Origin: Trichopria drosophilae
Lineage: Eukaryota; Arthropoda; Insecta; Hymenoptera; Diapriidae
Direction of reading: 5' to 3'
Assembly: GCA_030407085.1 (NCBI GenBank)
Contig: CM059582.1
Coordinates: 23,015,001-23,079,000, forward strand
Length of the DNA stretch: 64,000 bases
Numbering within the stretch: position 1 is the first letter of the stretch; each line of letters opens with the position of its first letter. A model generated the notes under the pieces. It was given only the letters and a program-made list of their open reading frames with translations, searched no databases and was not told where the DNA came from. Both the position numbers and the translations under genes were made by a program. Below are positions 48,562-62,219 of this stretch, piece by piece.

Positions 48562-51500
48562 ATAATTCTAGACATAGAATACACTAATCAGGGATAATGA
48601 AAATTCAAAAGCAGAAGTTTAAATGTCATCAAATGTTACTTGTTGTTAACTGTCCTTTGTTGTTAAATTCTTAAACGAATTGAGAAAGTGAAATATTTTA
48701 AAGAAAGTGAATTTATAACCTTACTTAAAATGGAAAATGTAACTGTTTTCAAAACATTAATATAAGTTGAAAATCATTATTGAAAATTGAACATTACAAT
48801 TAAAGACCTCAAAGAAGATCATGTATCATTCATAAAGTAATTTATAATTGAAAATTTGACAAAAAACCTCCATATTTACTGTATTTGCTTCAAATATACG
48901 ACTCATATTACTGACCTCACTATATATTCAGAAAGGTACACACATAAAAGCAATGAAATAACTGCCTGGGTCATTCGCACCTGGGAAGGGCTGTAAGCGA
49001 GTCAAAACGTCGTGCGTGCTTCGAAACGACAAAATTGCTAGACGTAGGTCGAGATAAATGAAATTATAACTTGTATAACAAATCTATTATTTATGCGAAG
49101 TACAAAAACAAGTATAAATACTGAAATGTCACGCCCACTTTCCGTAATAAATATATGAATGTGCTTAAATAGACTAATCGCGTTAAGAGGGTTCCAAAGT
49201 GCTTCGTTGAAAAGTTAGGAATGTTTATTATAAACCGTAAATACTTAATTACTGAACAATTTTTTCTACAAATTTAGAAACAAATTTTTCTAAATTTCGA
49301 CGGTATAAGGGTAATTCTAACTACTGTGGACTGTATCGTAAAAAATACCAAATAAATAAATTGAGAACTGATGGAGAATTATTAGAAATAACAGATTTTT
49401 ACTTATTTTTGAAAATTGTAGGTCAGTTCTGAAGTAATTTCGTTCGTATTTTCTAGAAAACCGTCTATTGTAATTAGAATTGTCTTTGCGGAGCCCAAAT
49501 TTTAAAAATTGTGTTCAGTCATCTTTAATTTACGTTTTGTAAAGAAATTTCCTATCTACAGGGCGATCACTTTAAAACCCCATAATACACATTTCGTACC
49601 TATTTACTCTTACTTTTAGTTATAGTTTATATTGCATTGCCGTCTAATGGTCGTCAGAGATAACCCTAATAATTCGAACAATCGTTGCTTTTGTTTTGTA
49701 CCATTCACATTCTATGGTGTAATCAATTCTAATAAAGAAAACAGAATCTTGACTTTTATTTCTATGGTTATTTATTTTTTCTTGCATTTTGAAATTTGAT
49801 GTTTAGAAATATCCGAAGTGAATACATAAGAACATAACTTAAGATCATTTATTTCGATGAATTATATATTTGTTATTTACATAATTTTAAAACGTCATGT
49901 TGATGATTACTATGCGAGCAGTCTTGAAATAACCAATAATTTAATTGTCTTTTAGTCGCTAATTCCTTTTGAAAAATTAATTTTTAAAAATAGTGATTTG
50001 CATCAGTATAGTAATGACCGACGTCAGTTATGATGAATTCCTTTTATCCTATTTTTTGACAGTATATACAGCAATACTCTCTTATTTAATTTTGGTATTC
50101 AATATTTGTGACATATTCTTTCGTAACCTTGAGGTCCAATTATCTCCTCAGTTGAATGTTTTTATTGGGACGTTAATCGTATTTATTTTATTTTTTGTTG
50201 TTAACTCGTTTTCCTCATTACGTGGTTAATAAAAAACTGCAGTTGGTTACTCCTTTTTGTAATTTTCATGGTATGTCAAAGCAAAAGAGGTGAGTGTATG
50301 TTTCATTGTTCCAATTCACAGAATTGTCCAATTCGAAAATATCTGTCATTTCACGAAATTACATAATTGCGGTTGTTGTTTATTTCGAATCATTGAATTT
50401 CATTCGTCCACATATTAAATAGCACAATTGGTTTATGTTAATAGATTTGATTTATTTAATTCTTTAATTTTCTATGTTAACTTTTCAATGCTCAGAGGAA
50501 AGAATGTTTACGTTTTGGATTCCATTTCCGCCATATAAAGAGTAAAAAAAATATTAGAAAATCATTGTCCATTACAGATCCAAAGTGGTTCATCGAATGA
50601 TGGTGTTTATAATTTTCAAAAACTACTTTAACCATAGAAAAATTAAAGAAATATTAACTAAAGAAACATTATTTTGTGACTGAATTAATTTTTTTAAAGT
50701 GATTTCTTTCCTCTTACATTAATTTATGTATCTACAACTTTTGTGCATCGCAATCAGAGGATATCTTCTTGAAATCAATGTCATGGGCAAGTCAGAATAT
50801 TTTTTATTAACACAAATATCAGACGTAATGCGAACATTTGAACACAAATAACGTTGCTCTTAAAATTTATAGAGGTTTAAAACTTTTCCTTGCAACGAAC
50901 TGTCTTAGAATAGGACAAAAAAGCTATTAAAGTGTCACATCAGTTTTTGATCCTATTGATTATTTGAAAATTCGAAGAATCTAAATTTTGAAAAAATATC
51001 TTTTCATAAAAACTCTGAAAAAATACTAGCATATTCCTATACCAACTTCAAGTTATTTAACCTTTTAATACTCAAAAGTACAACATTTTTTCATGAATTT
51101 TAGCACTATGTTCTAGCATTTAAACTCCACGAGAAAAAATTAACACTTGTAATTTCTTATTGGCCAAGAACCGAACTTCCAATGGTGTATGTCAAATTTT
51201 GTCGAATTTTGAAATACAAAAGTTATACGTAATAAAGTTATAAGTAATATTACAATTATGCAGATCATACTTTCACGTTCTGATATGGACGGGACAATCT
51301 AAGTTTTGAACAAATGAAATGAAGTAATAGGACGAAATATCTTTTAAATAAAAATGTCAGTAAAATCACGCTTTTTTTTCGTCTTCCATTGTTTTCAATT
51401 TCCATTTGTCCATGGTTAAAAGTCATTTCAGAAAATTGTAACCATCATTTCATGAAAACTGCACCTCAGAAATGTTAACAAATAATGATTCCCAAATATT

Positions 51501-52832
51501 TTTCATTTCTCTGACTAGATGACTGTTTTAGAAACTTAAAGTCCGAAATTACGGCCTCTGAGCGTATATGCGGACGTCGATGTAATACAACATTTTAATC
51601 TTTGTATATCCTATGATTGTTAGAAATCTATCCTATTGAAAGGCCGGGGAACAAAGTTCCGAAAATGAAAACCTCAAAAAGCTAAAATGTCGATATTGCG
51701 TGAGTCAAAGGTATTTTGATTTGCTTTCTTTTTGCCAAATTTTCAAAGACGAAGTGAAGAAAATGACTCTTGAGTGACTTTTGGCCTTTCGGTGTGTTGA
51801 TTTTCGGAACTTTATTTCCCGGCCAATTGAAAAACCACCTGACTGGTATTTTTTCTGGATCGTTTTAGTGTAACCATTCCAATGATTCTCTTCAACATAG
51901 AACAAAACTTGGAATAGATTACAAAACAGACCGATAGCATTATAAAACTAGCAACAGAGATATTCCCAATTGAGGCTCTACTGGTTTCGAATATAGATGT
52001 AAACAATTTCAAAACGCAACAATGAATAACACATACCCTGTAAACAAAGTTAAATAACTGTAGTTGGTTTATTTTTGCTTCCAGTATTGTATTAATTGGA
52101 CCTTTCAATATATCAATTGCAAGAGCCATGGGGCTGCCATTGACCGATTTTTCGAGGCTTATTTTTTTGAGGCTGCCGAACTAAATATAAGCGGCCCTCT
52201 CCCATCTCCGCGCCGATTCGTTAGGATGTTTTTTCATTCGATTTGGTATTGACAGGATATTAACAAGGAAAGTAGTAGGGATAAAGGTAATAAATCACAG
52301 GAGTAAAGGCAGGAGATTGGCAGGGAATAAACTAGTGACACGATTTTCCATAGTGTAGTATTATCAGTGCCAGCCCCGTGGTAAGACCCGTTACTAAGAG
52401 GGACCAAAACATCATAATAAAATCATGTAAATATTTCTAGATCGAATACCAGTAAAAGACATATTTTTAGATAATTTTTGCCTCAACATAACATGATATA
52501 TATAAAAATTATTGTCAAAAAATGTTTAAATCCTCGATATAATCACGTTTCTGAAATTTATGATCCTAGAAATGGAATCGTTAGCAAGTTTTGACTGTTA
52601 CGTTAGACTTTTGTAAAATGACGTCATAAAATGTTCTTTCAGCGCAATGATGCATGAAGTATGATAACTCTCATTCGACCGTGCGTAAATGATGGTGCTC
52701 GATCTGCGACTTCGGCGAAAACCGAGGGAATCCAAGTGATTCGATAATCGATTCTCGAAGCCGACTTCGGTGGTAACTTATCCCTTTGTCATCAGCCGAC
52801 GTCGCAGTCGAATTACATACGTGGTAACATAC

Positions 52833-52897
52833 CTGACTGTGTAATATTCGAAGAAAGCAACGATTATTTCCAGCGATCGAGTAACCGTGGCCCACAT
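52833..52897 (-). CDS. Syt7: Candidate first coding exon of Syt7
   Basis: An ATG at 52897 has A at -3 and an in-frame TAA two codons upstream. It is followed by 21 codons plus two bases to the donor GTCAG|GTATGT (GT at 52832-52831). The peptide begins MWATVTRS and continues LEIIVAFFEYYTV. The exon ends in phase 2 with AG, and the linker exon at 25922 supplies G, making AGG (Arg), so the joint frame is open all the way through C2A. The short hydrophobic stretch (IIVAFF) is weak for a transmembrane anchor. The support is phase, context and composition only. A phase match alone has a one-in-three chance, so another start exon further upstream remains possible. Confidence 0.4.
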
Positions 52898-53110
52898 AGT
52901 TTACACGCTGGCGTAGTTACTATGTGGAATATCAAATTACCAGCGTAAAGTCTTCATATCGAGGCAGGGGAGTGAACTCAACAAGTACAAAACTGGAGTA
53001 GCCCCCGCACAGACTCTAATGGTCGAAAATAGAGGTTGAGGTGGAATTGACGTTATAACACGCGGATGTTACGATATTATAATTGGGGTAAGGAGCTTAC
53101 GCGCTATCCC
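52898..53110 (-). promoter_or_regulatory. Candidate 5' UTR and promoter of Syt7
   Basis: The sequence upstream of the candidate start codon is GC-richer than its surroundings. On the minus strand it contains a short upstream frame (ATG AAG ACT TTA CGC TGG TAA, near 52965-52945) and an initiator-like TTCACTCC about 80 bases before the ATG. No TATA box is evident. It stands or falls with the start exon. Confidence 0.25.
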
Positions 53111-53880
53111 TTTGAGATCCTAATGCATTGAATACGAAAGACACGAATTTACATTTCACTTAATTATTAACAGGTGGCTGGCCATTAAGTTCAACCAGTC
53201 TATTTGCCCACTTTCAATTTTGACTTCGAGAAGTTGACCACTGTCAAAAACATTTTCTATTGTTGTTCATTGCAAATCCAGAATATTTAAGTTGTTAATC
53301 ATAAATTGTCTTAAAATATTATTATTTTCAAGACAACGGTCTACTTCTCATGATTCACTGAGTTTGTATAATAATCAACAAAACTGATTTTGTTAGCAAT
53401 TTGACTTTTCTCTTTTCTATTTATTGATGTTTATTGTCAATCACATTACTAAATTAACTTGTACCAATCTTAATATCCCACAATCTCTTGAAACCGTAGA
53501 AAGATTAGTGCAAGTTAAATATATTCATGAAATAAAATGTTCACTTCTTTTTCAATATATGTAGCCTAAAATATCACTAAATATCTTGGAAGTTAGTTCT
53601 TTGAGAGATAATAAATGCAGACATCAAAACACTATGTTTTTCATAAATCTAGTCAAATAATTCACAGCGAATTAAAAAATTTCAATCTGATATGTTAATC
53701 ACTAGATGTTCAGAAATGAATGGCTATTCACTGTTCGTATAATTCACTTTTTGATGAAATATCAAATTAAAATCTCGTGTCTGTATTTTCTAGTGACTAC
53801 TGGACGAAAGACTTCGTTATGGACGCTGTTATATTTTCTTAAAGTAAATTTATGATTATAAGCCCTTATTTTATCAAATT

Positions 53881-53921
53881 TAGTAGTAGTGGTAGTAGTA
53901 GTAATAGTAGTAGAAGTAATG
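53881..53921. repeat. (AGT)n microsatellite
   Basis: An imperfect trinucleotide repeat of AGT units (TAGTAGTAGTGGTAGTAGTA and on), about 13 units with single substitutions. Confidence 0.85.
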
Positions 53922-54149
53922 CTCTTTATTTTGGCTCGAGGTATATCTTCTTAGCTAACCATACAATATTTTAATATAATAATTTATCCATTACACTTAT
54001 ATCACATTACAGTCAAAATAAGTTACAATGGAAATTATGGACCGGGAATTCATAATTACAAGAGATAAAACAATATAATAAATAGGTATAATTAAAAAAA
54101 TTAATTTTCACGTACTTTAACACTTTACATTCTAAATTTCTTTAATGAA

Positions 54150-54260
54150 AATTCAGCCACTTTCTGCTAAAAGTAACTTTTTCACTATTTCTGAAGTGGA
54201 AATCTCACTTTATTAAGTAGATGGAAACATTTCACTCTAATAAAGTGAAAGTTCATCTTT
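54150..54260. repeat. Degenerate AAAGTGAAA-type hairpins
   Basis: CACTTTCTGCTAAAAGTAAC, TTCTGAAGTGGAAATCTCAC and TTTCACTCTAATAAAGTGAA form several overlapping inverted pairs. A stretch with the same vocabulary occurs at about 48160-48250 (TAAAGTGG, TTTTCACTCC, GAGAGTGAAGTG). Possibly an old MITE family. Confidence 0.3.
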
Positions 54261-57200
54261 AGAAATAATCAAAATTTATTCAGAACTGACTTATATCTTC
54301 CCAGAAACCCTGCTTTTATCGACTTTTATGAAAGTTTTATGAAACCCAAACACAAAAAATTCACTTATGAACGGCTGATCAACAAAGTATGTTACTACTT
54401 AAAGAAATATGTTTCGACTTTTTAATAAAATAGATATACATCTCTAATTATGAAAATGAGATATATAAAGGTAAAAATCAAGTCTTGTTCTTCCTAAAAT
54501 GTACTAGAAATATCTCTATTTCATGGATATTTATAAAACATCTACAATTTTGGACATAGGAGTGAAAGAGTGTTGTTGGCGGCAATGATAATGTGAAATA
54601 TTTTTATTTTTTTTTAATAAAAGTCCATGTTTATTTACAAAAATTGCAAAAATATTTTCAATTTAACGATAACTGTCTATCGTCTGGCTTTTGTTCTTTT
54701 AGTTACTATGGTTTATAAAATTTGCTCTGTTCGGTTGTAAATTTTACAAACATCAAACTCAAAAATTGCAAAGGATAAACGATAAAACTCCGGTTATCCC
54801 GAAAGTATTTTTGCTATTTTTGTAAATGAAAGTTTCTCAGTGCATATTAATTTCCGGTAAACAACAAATTAATACTATCGAATAACGATTCAACAATTTC
54901 CAAAATATTTCATGACATAATGATAATAATTTGTCTTTATTCAAAATTGTTTTTCTAGGTATTCTCTAATATAAATTACGTAGTATTTCAACATTTCGTA
55001 GTTGTACCAAGATAATTTATAAGAATTAAGTCTAAAGTAACATCTTATGCTTTGTTTGATGGCAGTAACATTTTGTACATTAAGAACAGATTAAAATAAT
55101 AAAGAGAGTGACATGTCTAACCAGATATTTCTCTTTTTAAACAAATATTTTAATTAAATTAATATTGATAACAACATTAAAATTATTTTTTCTACTTAAA
55201 TATTATATATTAATTTCTAACGTTAAATAAGGAATATAAAATAAACTAAATGTATTATAAATGATGAAAATACTCCGTTATTACTGTGAAGTCATTTCAG
55301 TTTATGACTTTGCCGTTGCTACAAACTTAAAAAGCAAATAAACACTTTTCTGCGGATTATCCTGTTAGTAATGACGCTCATAACATTTGATGGAATTTGT
55401 GAATACAAATTCCTCTAAACTATTTCATTTTGTTATTCAAAAAGCTGAATTTTATGTTAAAAAGATATTCTAAATTTGTAATTTCTAAATTTGACATTTT
55501 TGAGTCCTTATGATAATTTAATCTTCATATAAATTCTATTGCTTTTCAAACTTCTGCAAGAATTTCGTTAATAATATTAATTTTCTTCAATACAACAGAA
55601 GAAAACAGAGTGACTTTTTATAAACTTTTGGCATGGAAGAGAAACAAAGACATCGAATTTGTTAAGGATTAACAAGATTAAATTAGTTACCTTCAACTAA
55701 TAGTCAGTGAATTTTCACTTATTCAAAATTGGGAGGGTTTACAGCAAATTAAAACCGTAAATTCTAAATCAGACAAACCCTAGCAATCCCTAACGTTATG
55801 CCCATTGTGTTCGCGGGAATAGCCATTAATTTCACCCGATTTCTGTCTTGAGCACGGAATTTCCTGGGCCGTCATATACAGTGCACGCGATAATGGTGCA
55901 ATAACAATGTACAATTCACGAGCAGCCGTTTTCTCCGGGGATACACACCGCCACTTCCTTAGTTCACGCACGTAGACTCCTATCTTGCATTTACAATAAT
56001 TTTAACATGTCAATCCAACTAAGGGCATTTTACTTGTCGATTATACTGAAATGACGAAGAACGAAAAACCGACGTCGATTCCATTTGTTGGTACAAGACC
56101 AAGGATCCAGGTAGGATCGCTTACGTCTGAGGTATTTATTACGATTCAATTTAAATTCAAATTGAATTCAAATTTGAATATGAATTATTTGGAAAGAATT
56201 TAATATTCAATCATTGCATTTGCATTTGCCATTTCAAGCATTCGATCGGACCTCCTTTTCGAAGCGCGGCATTCTGTGCCTTCGAGACGTTGTTGCTCTT
56301 AATGGAACTAACTCACGAAAATTTATCTTTCATGAACGAACATTTTTTGCCTTCCCATTGAAGTTGACGTAATGTTACTCTAATGGATATTTCCAACCGT
56401 TCGTTTTAATGAAATGGAAATTTTCCGTCAACAGGTTTGAAATTTCAAGATTTATCTTAATTTTACTATAAATTTTCAGATTGCTAGTTGAACCACACCA
56501 GTTCATGACATTACGATTTAAATCTACCCAAGAATTCAGTAACATTAGAAGCCTGACTACAATATGAAAAGATGCTTATTCCAGTAGATCCAATTCGTAA
56601 AAGCAGACGCGTTGACGTCTTTTCATGAAAGATCAGCATCGGCAAAGTGAAAAGCGAAATGCGGAAAATGGAGGTGTGAAAGTCCCAATCTAATATTCCG
56701 CAGTGCCAGATTATTCACATTTGACACGAGGCTCAAGAAATCACAAGGTTTGATATCTAGAACCAAGTCGATTTTGCATTCGATTTGGAGAGAGCATTTT
56801 TCGGAACGGGTGTCATTCTGCGAGAATCAAATTTTCGGTTGGCAAATCTAAAACGACTTCCTTAAACAGCACGTATTTCGACATATCTTACAGAAACGCG
56901 AATTCAGCTACAATTGAATTCAGATTACTGTCAAGCTCTGATTTCTTCATTTTATTCCAAAGTTAATATTTTGCATTTGCACGCTATTTATCGGTACGCT
57001 GAACCAACCAGTTTCATACCATCGTCCGACATCCATTACGATTTAAAACGTCATCTAAACAAACCAGCCGCTCCTCGTTCAGGTAGATTATGATGGATCA
57101 CCCGCTTCGGGTGTAATCTCGATGAGAATCTTGGAACAGTTAAAGACGAGGATCGAGTGAAGACAGAAATAATCACTTTAATTGCGACCTGCGACAATCC

Positions 57201-57832
57201 CTTTAAACAAACAGAGCACGAAGACTCGGGATCGAGCCACAAGGGACTCGACGTTAGCCCGCGAGAACTTGGAACTGACGTGTGAATGGTGTTGGCGAAT
57301 GGAGGCGGAAGTTTGACATTATTAAAATTTATCAGGTTTGTTCCTACGTGTTGTTGCACGTATGTGATGTTGAGACATGTAATTAATTCAATGGGGAAAT
57401 TATTCCATTAGAACAACCCGAATCAGGAAGTTTCGTATCGCAAAGAAAGCATGCAGTTCACAAAAGTTCTTTTACACTAAGTTTCATCCTCGAGGATGAA
57501 CCTCTGAACTATTTAGTGCTCGTGAAGTCTTGTTGAATGTTATTAGTGATGAGGAAATGCATGCGCGACCCGGGCTGACTATTTTGGAAGCTTTCTACTT
57601 ATGAAGTTCCTGCTATATTCGAATCAAATCATCAAAGACTATGTTCCAATATAAGTGAGAATAACGGGTGCCCCATCTAACCTACGTTGCCTCTCCAAAG
57701 TCAATAGCAATTCAATAAAACGTTCTTAAAGTATGCAATAACGGTGATAGCAGATGCAGAACCTGAACGGCAGAGACGACGATGTGACTATATCTTTCAG
57801 AAGTTTGAGTGACGGGTCGGAGATAGAAAAGG

Positions 57833-57870
57833 GTTGAAATTGGCACGTGCCATGCACCATCAATTTCAAC
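57833..57870. other. Perfect 10 bp hairpin around a CACGTG E-box
   Basis: GTTGAAATTG and its exact complement CAATTTCAAC are separated by 18 bases that contain CACGTG (57844-57849). It could be a transcription-factor site, since CACGTG is the classic bHLH box, or simply a chance dyad in GC-richer DNA. Confidence 0.3.
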
Positions 57871-60800
57871 GACGTTTCCCCGGAATAATCAACGTTGGCA
57901 ACATTCGCACTTTGTATATTTAAGCCAGAGGAATGAAAATTTCTCTTTATCGTCGAACCGCGTTCGATATCCCATTCTGACTTCGTCGGGAAATCGGACG
58001 GTAACCGCCTTGAATGCGAACAGCTATTTCTACTTCGAAAGCCGGAAGCGGTGACGAGGTTAAATATATAATTACCGAGAATGGTGGTAAAAAAAGGATA
58101 TCGATATTAAAACGTATAATTCCTGCAACTATTTTTGCCGTCGTTGAAAAATTGCAAATCGATAACACCGGAGGTTGGTGCAAGTAAAGACCATCGCTAT
58201 AATGCAAGCACATTGAGATAATATCGGCAAAATATTCCCAAGTATTCGATATACGAAGGATGCGCAGCGGAATAAGGATGGGATGGATTCCAGTCTGCTG
58301 CAACAGTGTAAGTCGTGTATTGACGATGTAGACTGTGGTCGGGGAACTTACGGTACAAAACGCGAGAAGACGAAGCATCGAGGATTTTGTTCTTCGTAAT
58401 TGAATTAGAGATGCAACCGACCGGACGACAAAAAAACTAGTTGAATTCAGGAGTAAAATTCAACGAGGAAATGCTTCGGTATATAGGAACAAGCTAAAAA
58501 ACAAAACAATAAAGAACCAGTTTGCCTTCGTAAATATAACTTGTACAACTTTGCCAAGCTATTTCATGAACGAGGATGGTTCTGATTGACTTTGGTAACA
58601 GCGAAATTAAAATATGGAAATTAAGGAAACAGTATTGGAACGAGGACAATAAATGGCGAGAAGCAATTTTTTTTAGATCTATCACACTCCTGAAACTTCA
58701 TTTCACGTTTTCGATACGTTTCGTTTTCTATTATTGATTTCAAAGTATTTGATGAAGAACATGTAACATTAAAAAGAATTCTCATGTCCATGAGAATGAT
58801 ATCTGAGTTTCTGGTTGTTTTCGCTGTATAAGAGACTAGAAATTCGTCAGGATTTTTGAGGTTGCTGTATAAGGTAGCACGGTTGAATGCAATTCTTGTT
58901 TTAATGCATCCTAAAGTACTTTACGGCAGAGTACAAAGAGCTGAAATAAAGGAAGGTAGTTTTCTATGAAGGTACGCGGAACTAAGAGCGTAATTTATAT
59001 GGGATCGTCCACAGAAGCGTAAAAATTAAAAGGAATATTTTCTCCCGTTCATCATTATTACTCAGAGATTGTTCTTACTTCCAATTATTACAAATTTTAC
59101 TCCTTTAAAAAATAATTTTTATTATGAAAATTCCTGAGAATGAAAAGCATAAGAAGATACTCGGAATGCAGGGGAACCCATTAAATTAACTATGGTAATT
59201 TGCAAACTGCAGTCTCAATTCTATAGCGAAGTCAGTCTTGGATTTGCAAGTGCATTCAAATTGTAAAATGCAAGTCGCGAATCGCGAATGAAGAGGTTTG
59301 TACTGAATTGAATGCACGTCGTTCGTTTCCTGAAAATCAACGTCAGACTTTGCGAACGTCTGTAAATGTGTACTTCATTCACGGCGTTTGACTTAACACA
59401 TACACTCGCTTAAGAGTGAGCTTTCAGAACTCAATCTTTTCAATATTTCGCGCAAACAAGTAAACTTCCGTAACATATAAAAATGTAGAAAAAAGTTTGA
59501 CATCAGCTGCAGACACCGAAGGAACAACCTGTAAAGTATCTTTTGCCATGGTATCATTTTTAAGATAAGCTCGATTTATTTTCTCCCTAGTAAACAAATT
59601 CACGAAATCTTCGTGCAAAGAATTTCGGAAGTTTTCCTAATTCGATAAAAAAGTCCAATTGGAAAACTTCCTATGCGTATATCAAAAGTTGGTGCTCGAG
59701 AATATCTACGACTATTTGTTCGGAAGACAAATGATAGCATATCTCCGGCGTGTATATAAAAGTTGGTAATAAAGAGAGAACTATCTCAAATGTAGGCTCA
59801 ACAAGTAAAATGGGAGAAATAAAATGCAATTTTCTGGCATGAGAATCCTCGAAACCATTTTTCCGACCTGGATGGCTCGTTAGTAAGGTTGACTTTCTGG
59901 GGAAGTTCTACGTACACATAGCGAAGGCCATGTAATGCTCCTATCTAAATGCATATTACCGTAGTTATCAGAGGAATTGCTACGCGTACTCAAACTATTC
60001 GCTGGCACCTATATGCACAGGGATCCGCTCGGGGAATGCGCAACTTTATGTGGCGTAGTATAGATACCCATCTAATTCCTGAGTCACTTTAATACTATAT
60101 TTACATTTTAAGTTGTCAGCACTAAATAAGAGCATTAATCATCAAAGTTATACAATTGTACACTTCGGCAGTCGAATTATTTCTCTCTAGGAATAATGGT
60201 ACTAATATTTTCGATTGTTCTAATACACCAGAATATTGCTTTTAATACGCGTAAAAATAAAATCGATATTTCAGCTAGTTGAATTTTCTCTTGAACGTTG
60301 CTAAATTCCTGACCTAAAAACGCTCCGTTTTGTTCTGGGATTTCTATTTGATAATACCCTTAAGGAATCTAATTGTGCGTTAATCATTGGTGTTTATTGG
60401 CAGATTTCATACAATTTGAAAGGATACTAACGAAGTAAGCGAAATCTGATTCTTATGATTATCGCAACACGTTTTTTGAAGAAAAAATAAATAAACAAAT
60501 AAATAATCACTGGTATGTACAAATCGTAAACCTTTCAGAGAGAGACGATTTATTTGAATTCCCTACAAACGATATAGGATTGCTAGAGTTCTGCACCGAT
60601 ATAGGTTTACAGTAGACAAGCAGATAGCATCGAGAGTAATACCAAATGGTTCGAATGCAATTTGTATTAAGCCCTGGAAGTGACTTTTCGACTAAGGGAA
60701 AGCTTCAGTATCTTGTCGTACAAATTTATGCAAACAAATAATCACGGTTTATTGATCGTTTAATTTAAGGTTAAGTTCTCCATACTGCTAAGACTTGACG

Positions 60801-62219
60801 TAGCGTAAACATATTCAATTCACGCGAGTTTCATCAATTCAAAATTATCAAAATACTCAATTATATGGAACATAGTTAATAGCGAAATGCTGAATAATCA
60901 AATGTGCTTCAATAACGCAGAAATATGCAAAATACTCAATGTGTCTGGAAATGAAATGTGGGAACGCAGGTGTCCTGCTTTCGTGTAACGGTAATACTAT
61001 ACTGATCTGCTGGTGCATCTGCCATTCTATATTAAGGGAAATGATAAGCTACGGAGTAGTACGCAGTTAAATAGTAAAAAAATTTTAACTAAAAGTGCAT
61101 TTCAAGATTAACAAAGTAGAGTAACTTAATGCAGTTATAAAATTATGGAAATCACTACTTGTGCCTTTCGGAAATTACTCAAAAAAGAGAAATGTCGTAA
61201 ATATTGATCACTAAAATAATAAGGGATTTTTATATTATGCGAATTTAGTCATTACGAAATTGTTACGGCCAAAATGTGTATTTCTCCTTATTCTTTGTAT
61301 TCTGTAGTACTATTCGTATTACAAAATAGATTGTAGAAGGTTGTAACAGAAATCCTTTAAGACTGCATTTGTATCGGGGATAGGATTAAAGAATCCTAGA
61401 AAGTAAAGTCACAAAAAAAGCACTAACGAACTTCTTCACAGTATTACATTTGCTAATAGTAAGCTGTATTTAGATATATTAGGAATTATATAGTGATTTT
61501 GAAAAATTTTTGTTTAGAAACTTATTTTAATTTTTGAGTTCCCTTTTATGCCTTTTCTTATAAACATTATTCTTTCTATTAAGCTTTCAAAGTATATAAA
61601 CTTAACATAGTATAATCAGAATTTAACACAAACTGATATCAGTAGTTGATATAGTGTTACTACAAATATAGGATGTTTTGAGTAGATTCATAGAATTTTC
61701 AACAATGCGAATTTACTACACGGTATGTATACTTCAGTTAATTGATTCCTTTATACTGTCATAAACAAAGGAGTCTGCGGCACAACGAAGCATGTAATCT
61801 TCAGAGTACCGAAGGGATAAGTGCATTGAAAAAATCGTTTTCCTAAGAAATTTCATTAAACATATTATGTACGCAGGATTTTGTTATGAATTCCGTGGCA
61901 ATTATGAAACATTATATTATATAGCCTTAGGTGTCTACTGGTATTTAGTCGCGTTTTCTAGCTAGATTTTATATCTACATGTGAAACGGTATTCCACCTT
62001 GGAACAAGATGTGATACTTGTGCATTTTCAATTTAGAGGGAAAGTATAGGCAAGTTATCCTTGAATAGATTATAACCGAAAAAGCATTTTGTAAGAATCT
62101 TTGGAAAGACGAAAGACATAAATTAGCGGATATAAATGTCAGTTCGATTCATCATATAAAAATAATTATTTCAAGCATACATAATATCTGAATATTCATT
62201 CATTTAAGTGGACACAGTA

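Larger units (their letters stand above)
25923..52832 (-). other. Large 5' intron of Syt7 (26.9 kb if the 52.8 kb start exon is used)
   Basis: If the candidate exon ending at 52833 is the true start exon, this is one phase-2 intron. 25923-29500 is AT-rich with nothing recognised. From 29.5 to 40.8 kb it is dense in palindromic elements (listed individually). 34.7-36.3, 40.9-43.3 and 44.2-45.9 kb are AT-rich with nothing recognised. GC-richer islands lie at 31.95-32.56, 36.36-36.78 and 46.04-46.56 kb. 48.6-52.6 kb is again AT-rich and empty apart from weak open frames such as 49993-50229 and 51812-52129. Confidence 0.45.
53111..62219. other. Flank or further 5' intron, no recognised gene
   Basis: 53.1-55.7 kb is AT-rich with a short trinucleotide repeat at 53881-53921 and a degenerate hairpin at 54150-54260. 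55.78-60.05 kb is clearly richer in G+C, with several open frames on the minus strand (55780-55971, 57051-57359, 57947-58378), none with a recognisable domain. 60.1-62.2 kb is AT-rich and empty. Elevated G+C without genes in such a genome often marks conserved regulatory DNA or undetected exons. Confidence 0.5.

Noticed and set aside
57051..57359. 102-codon minus-strand frame
   Set aside because: GC-richer DNA lengthens chance frames; no domain, no convincing splice or start context.
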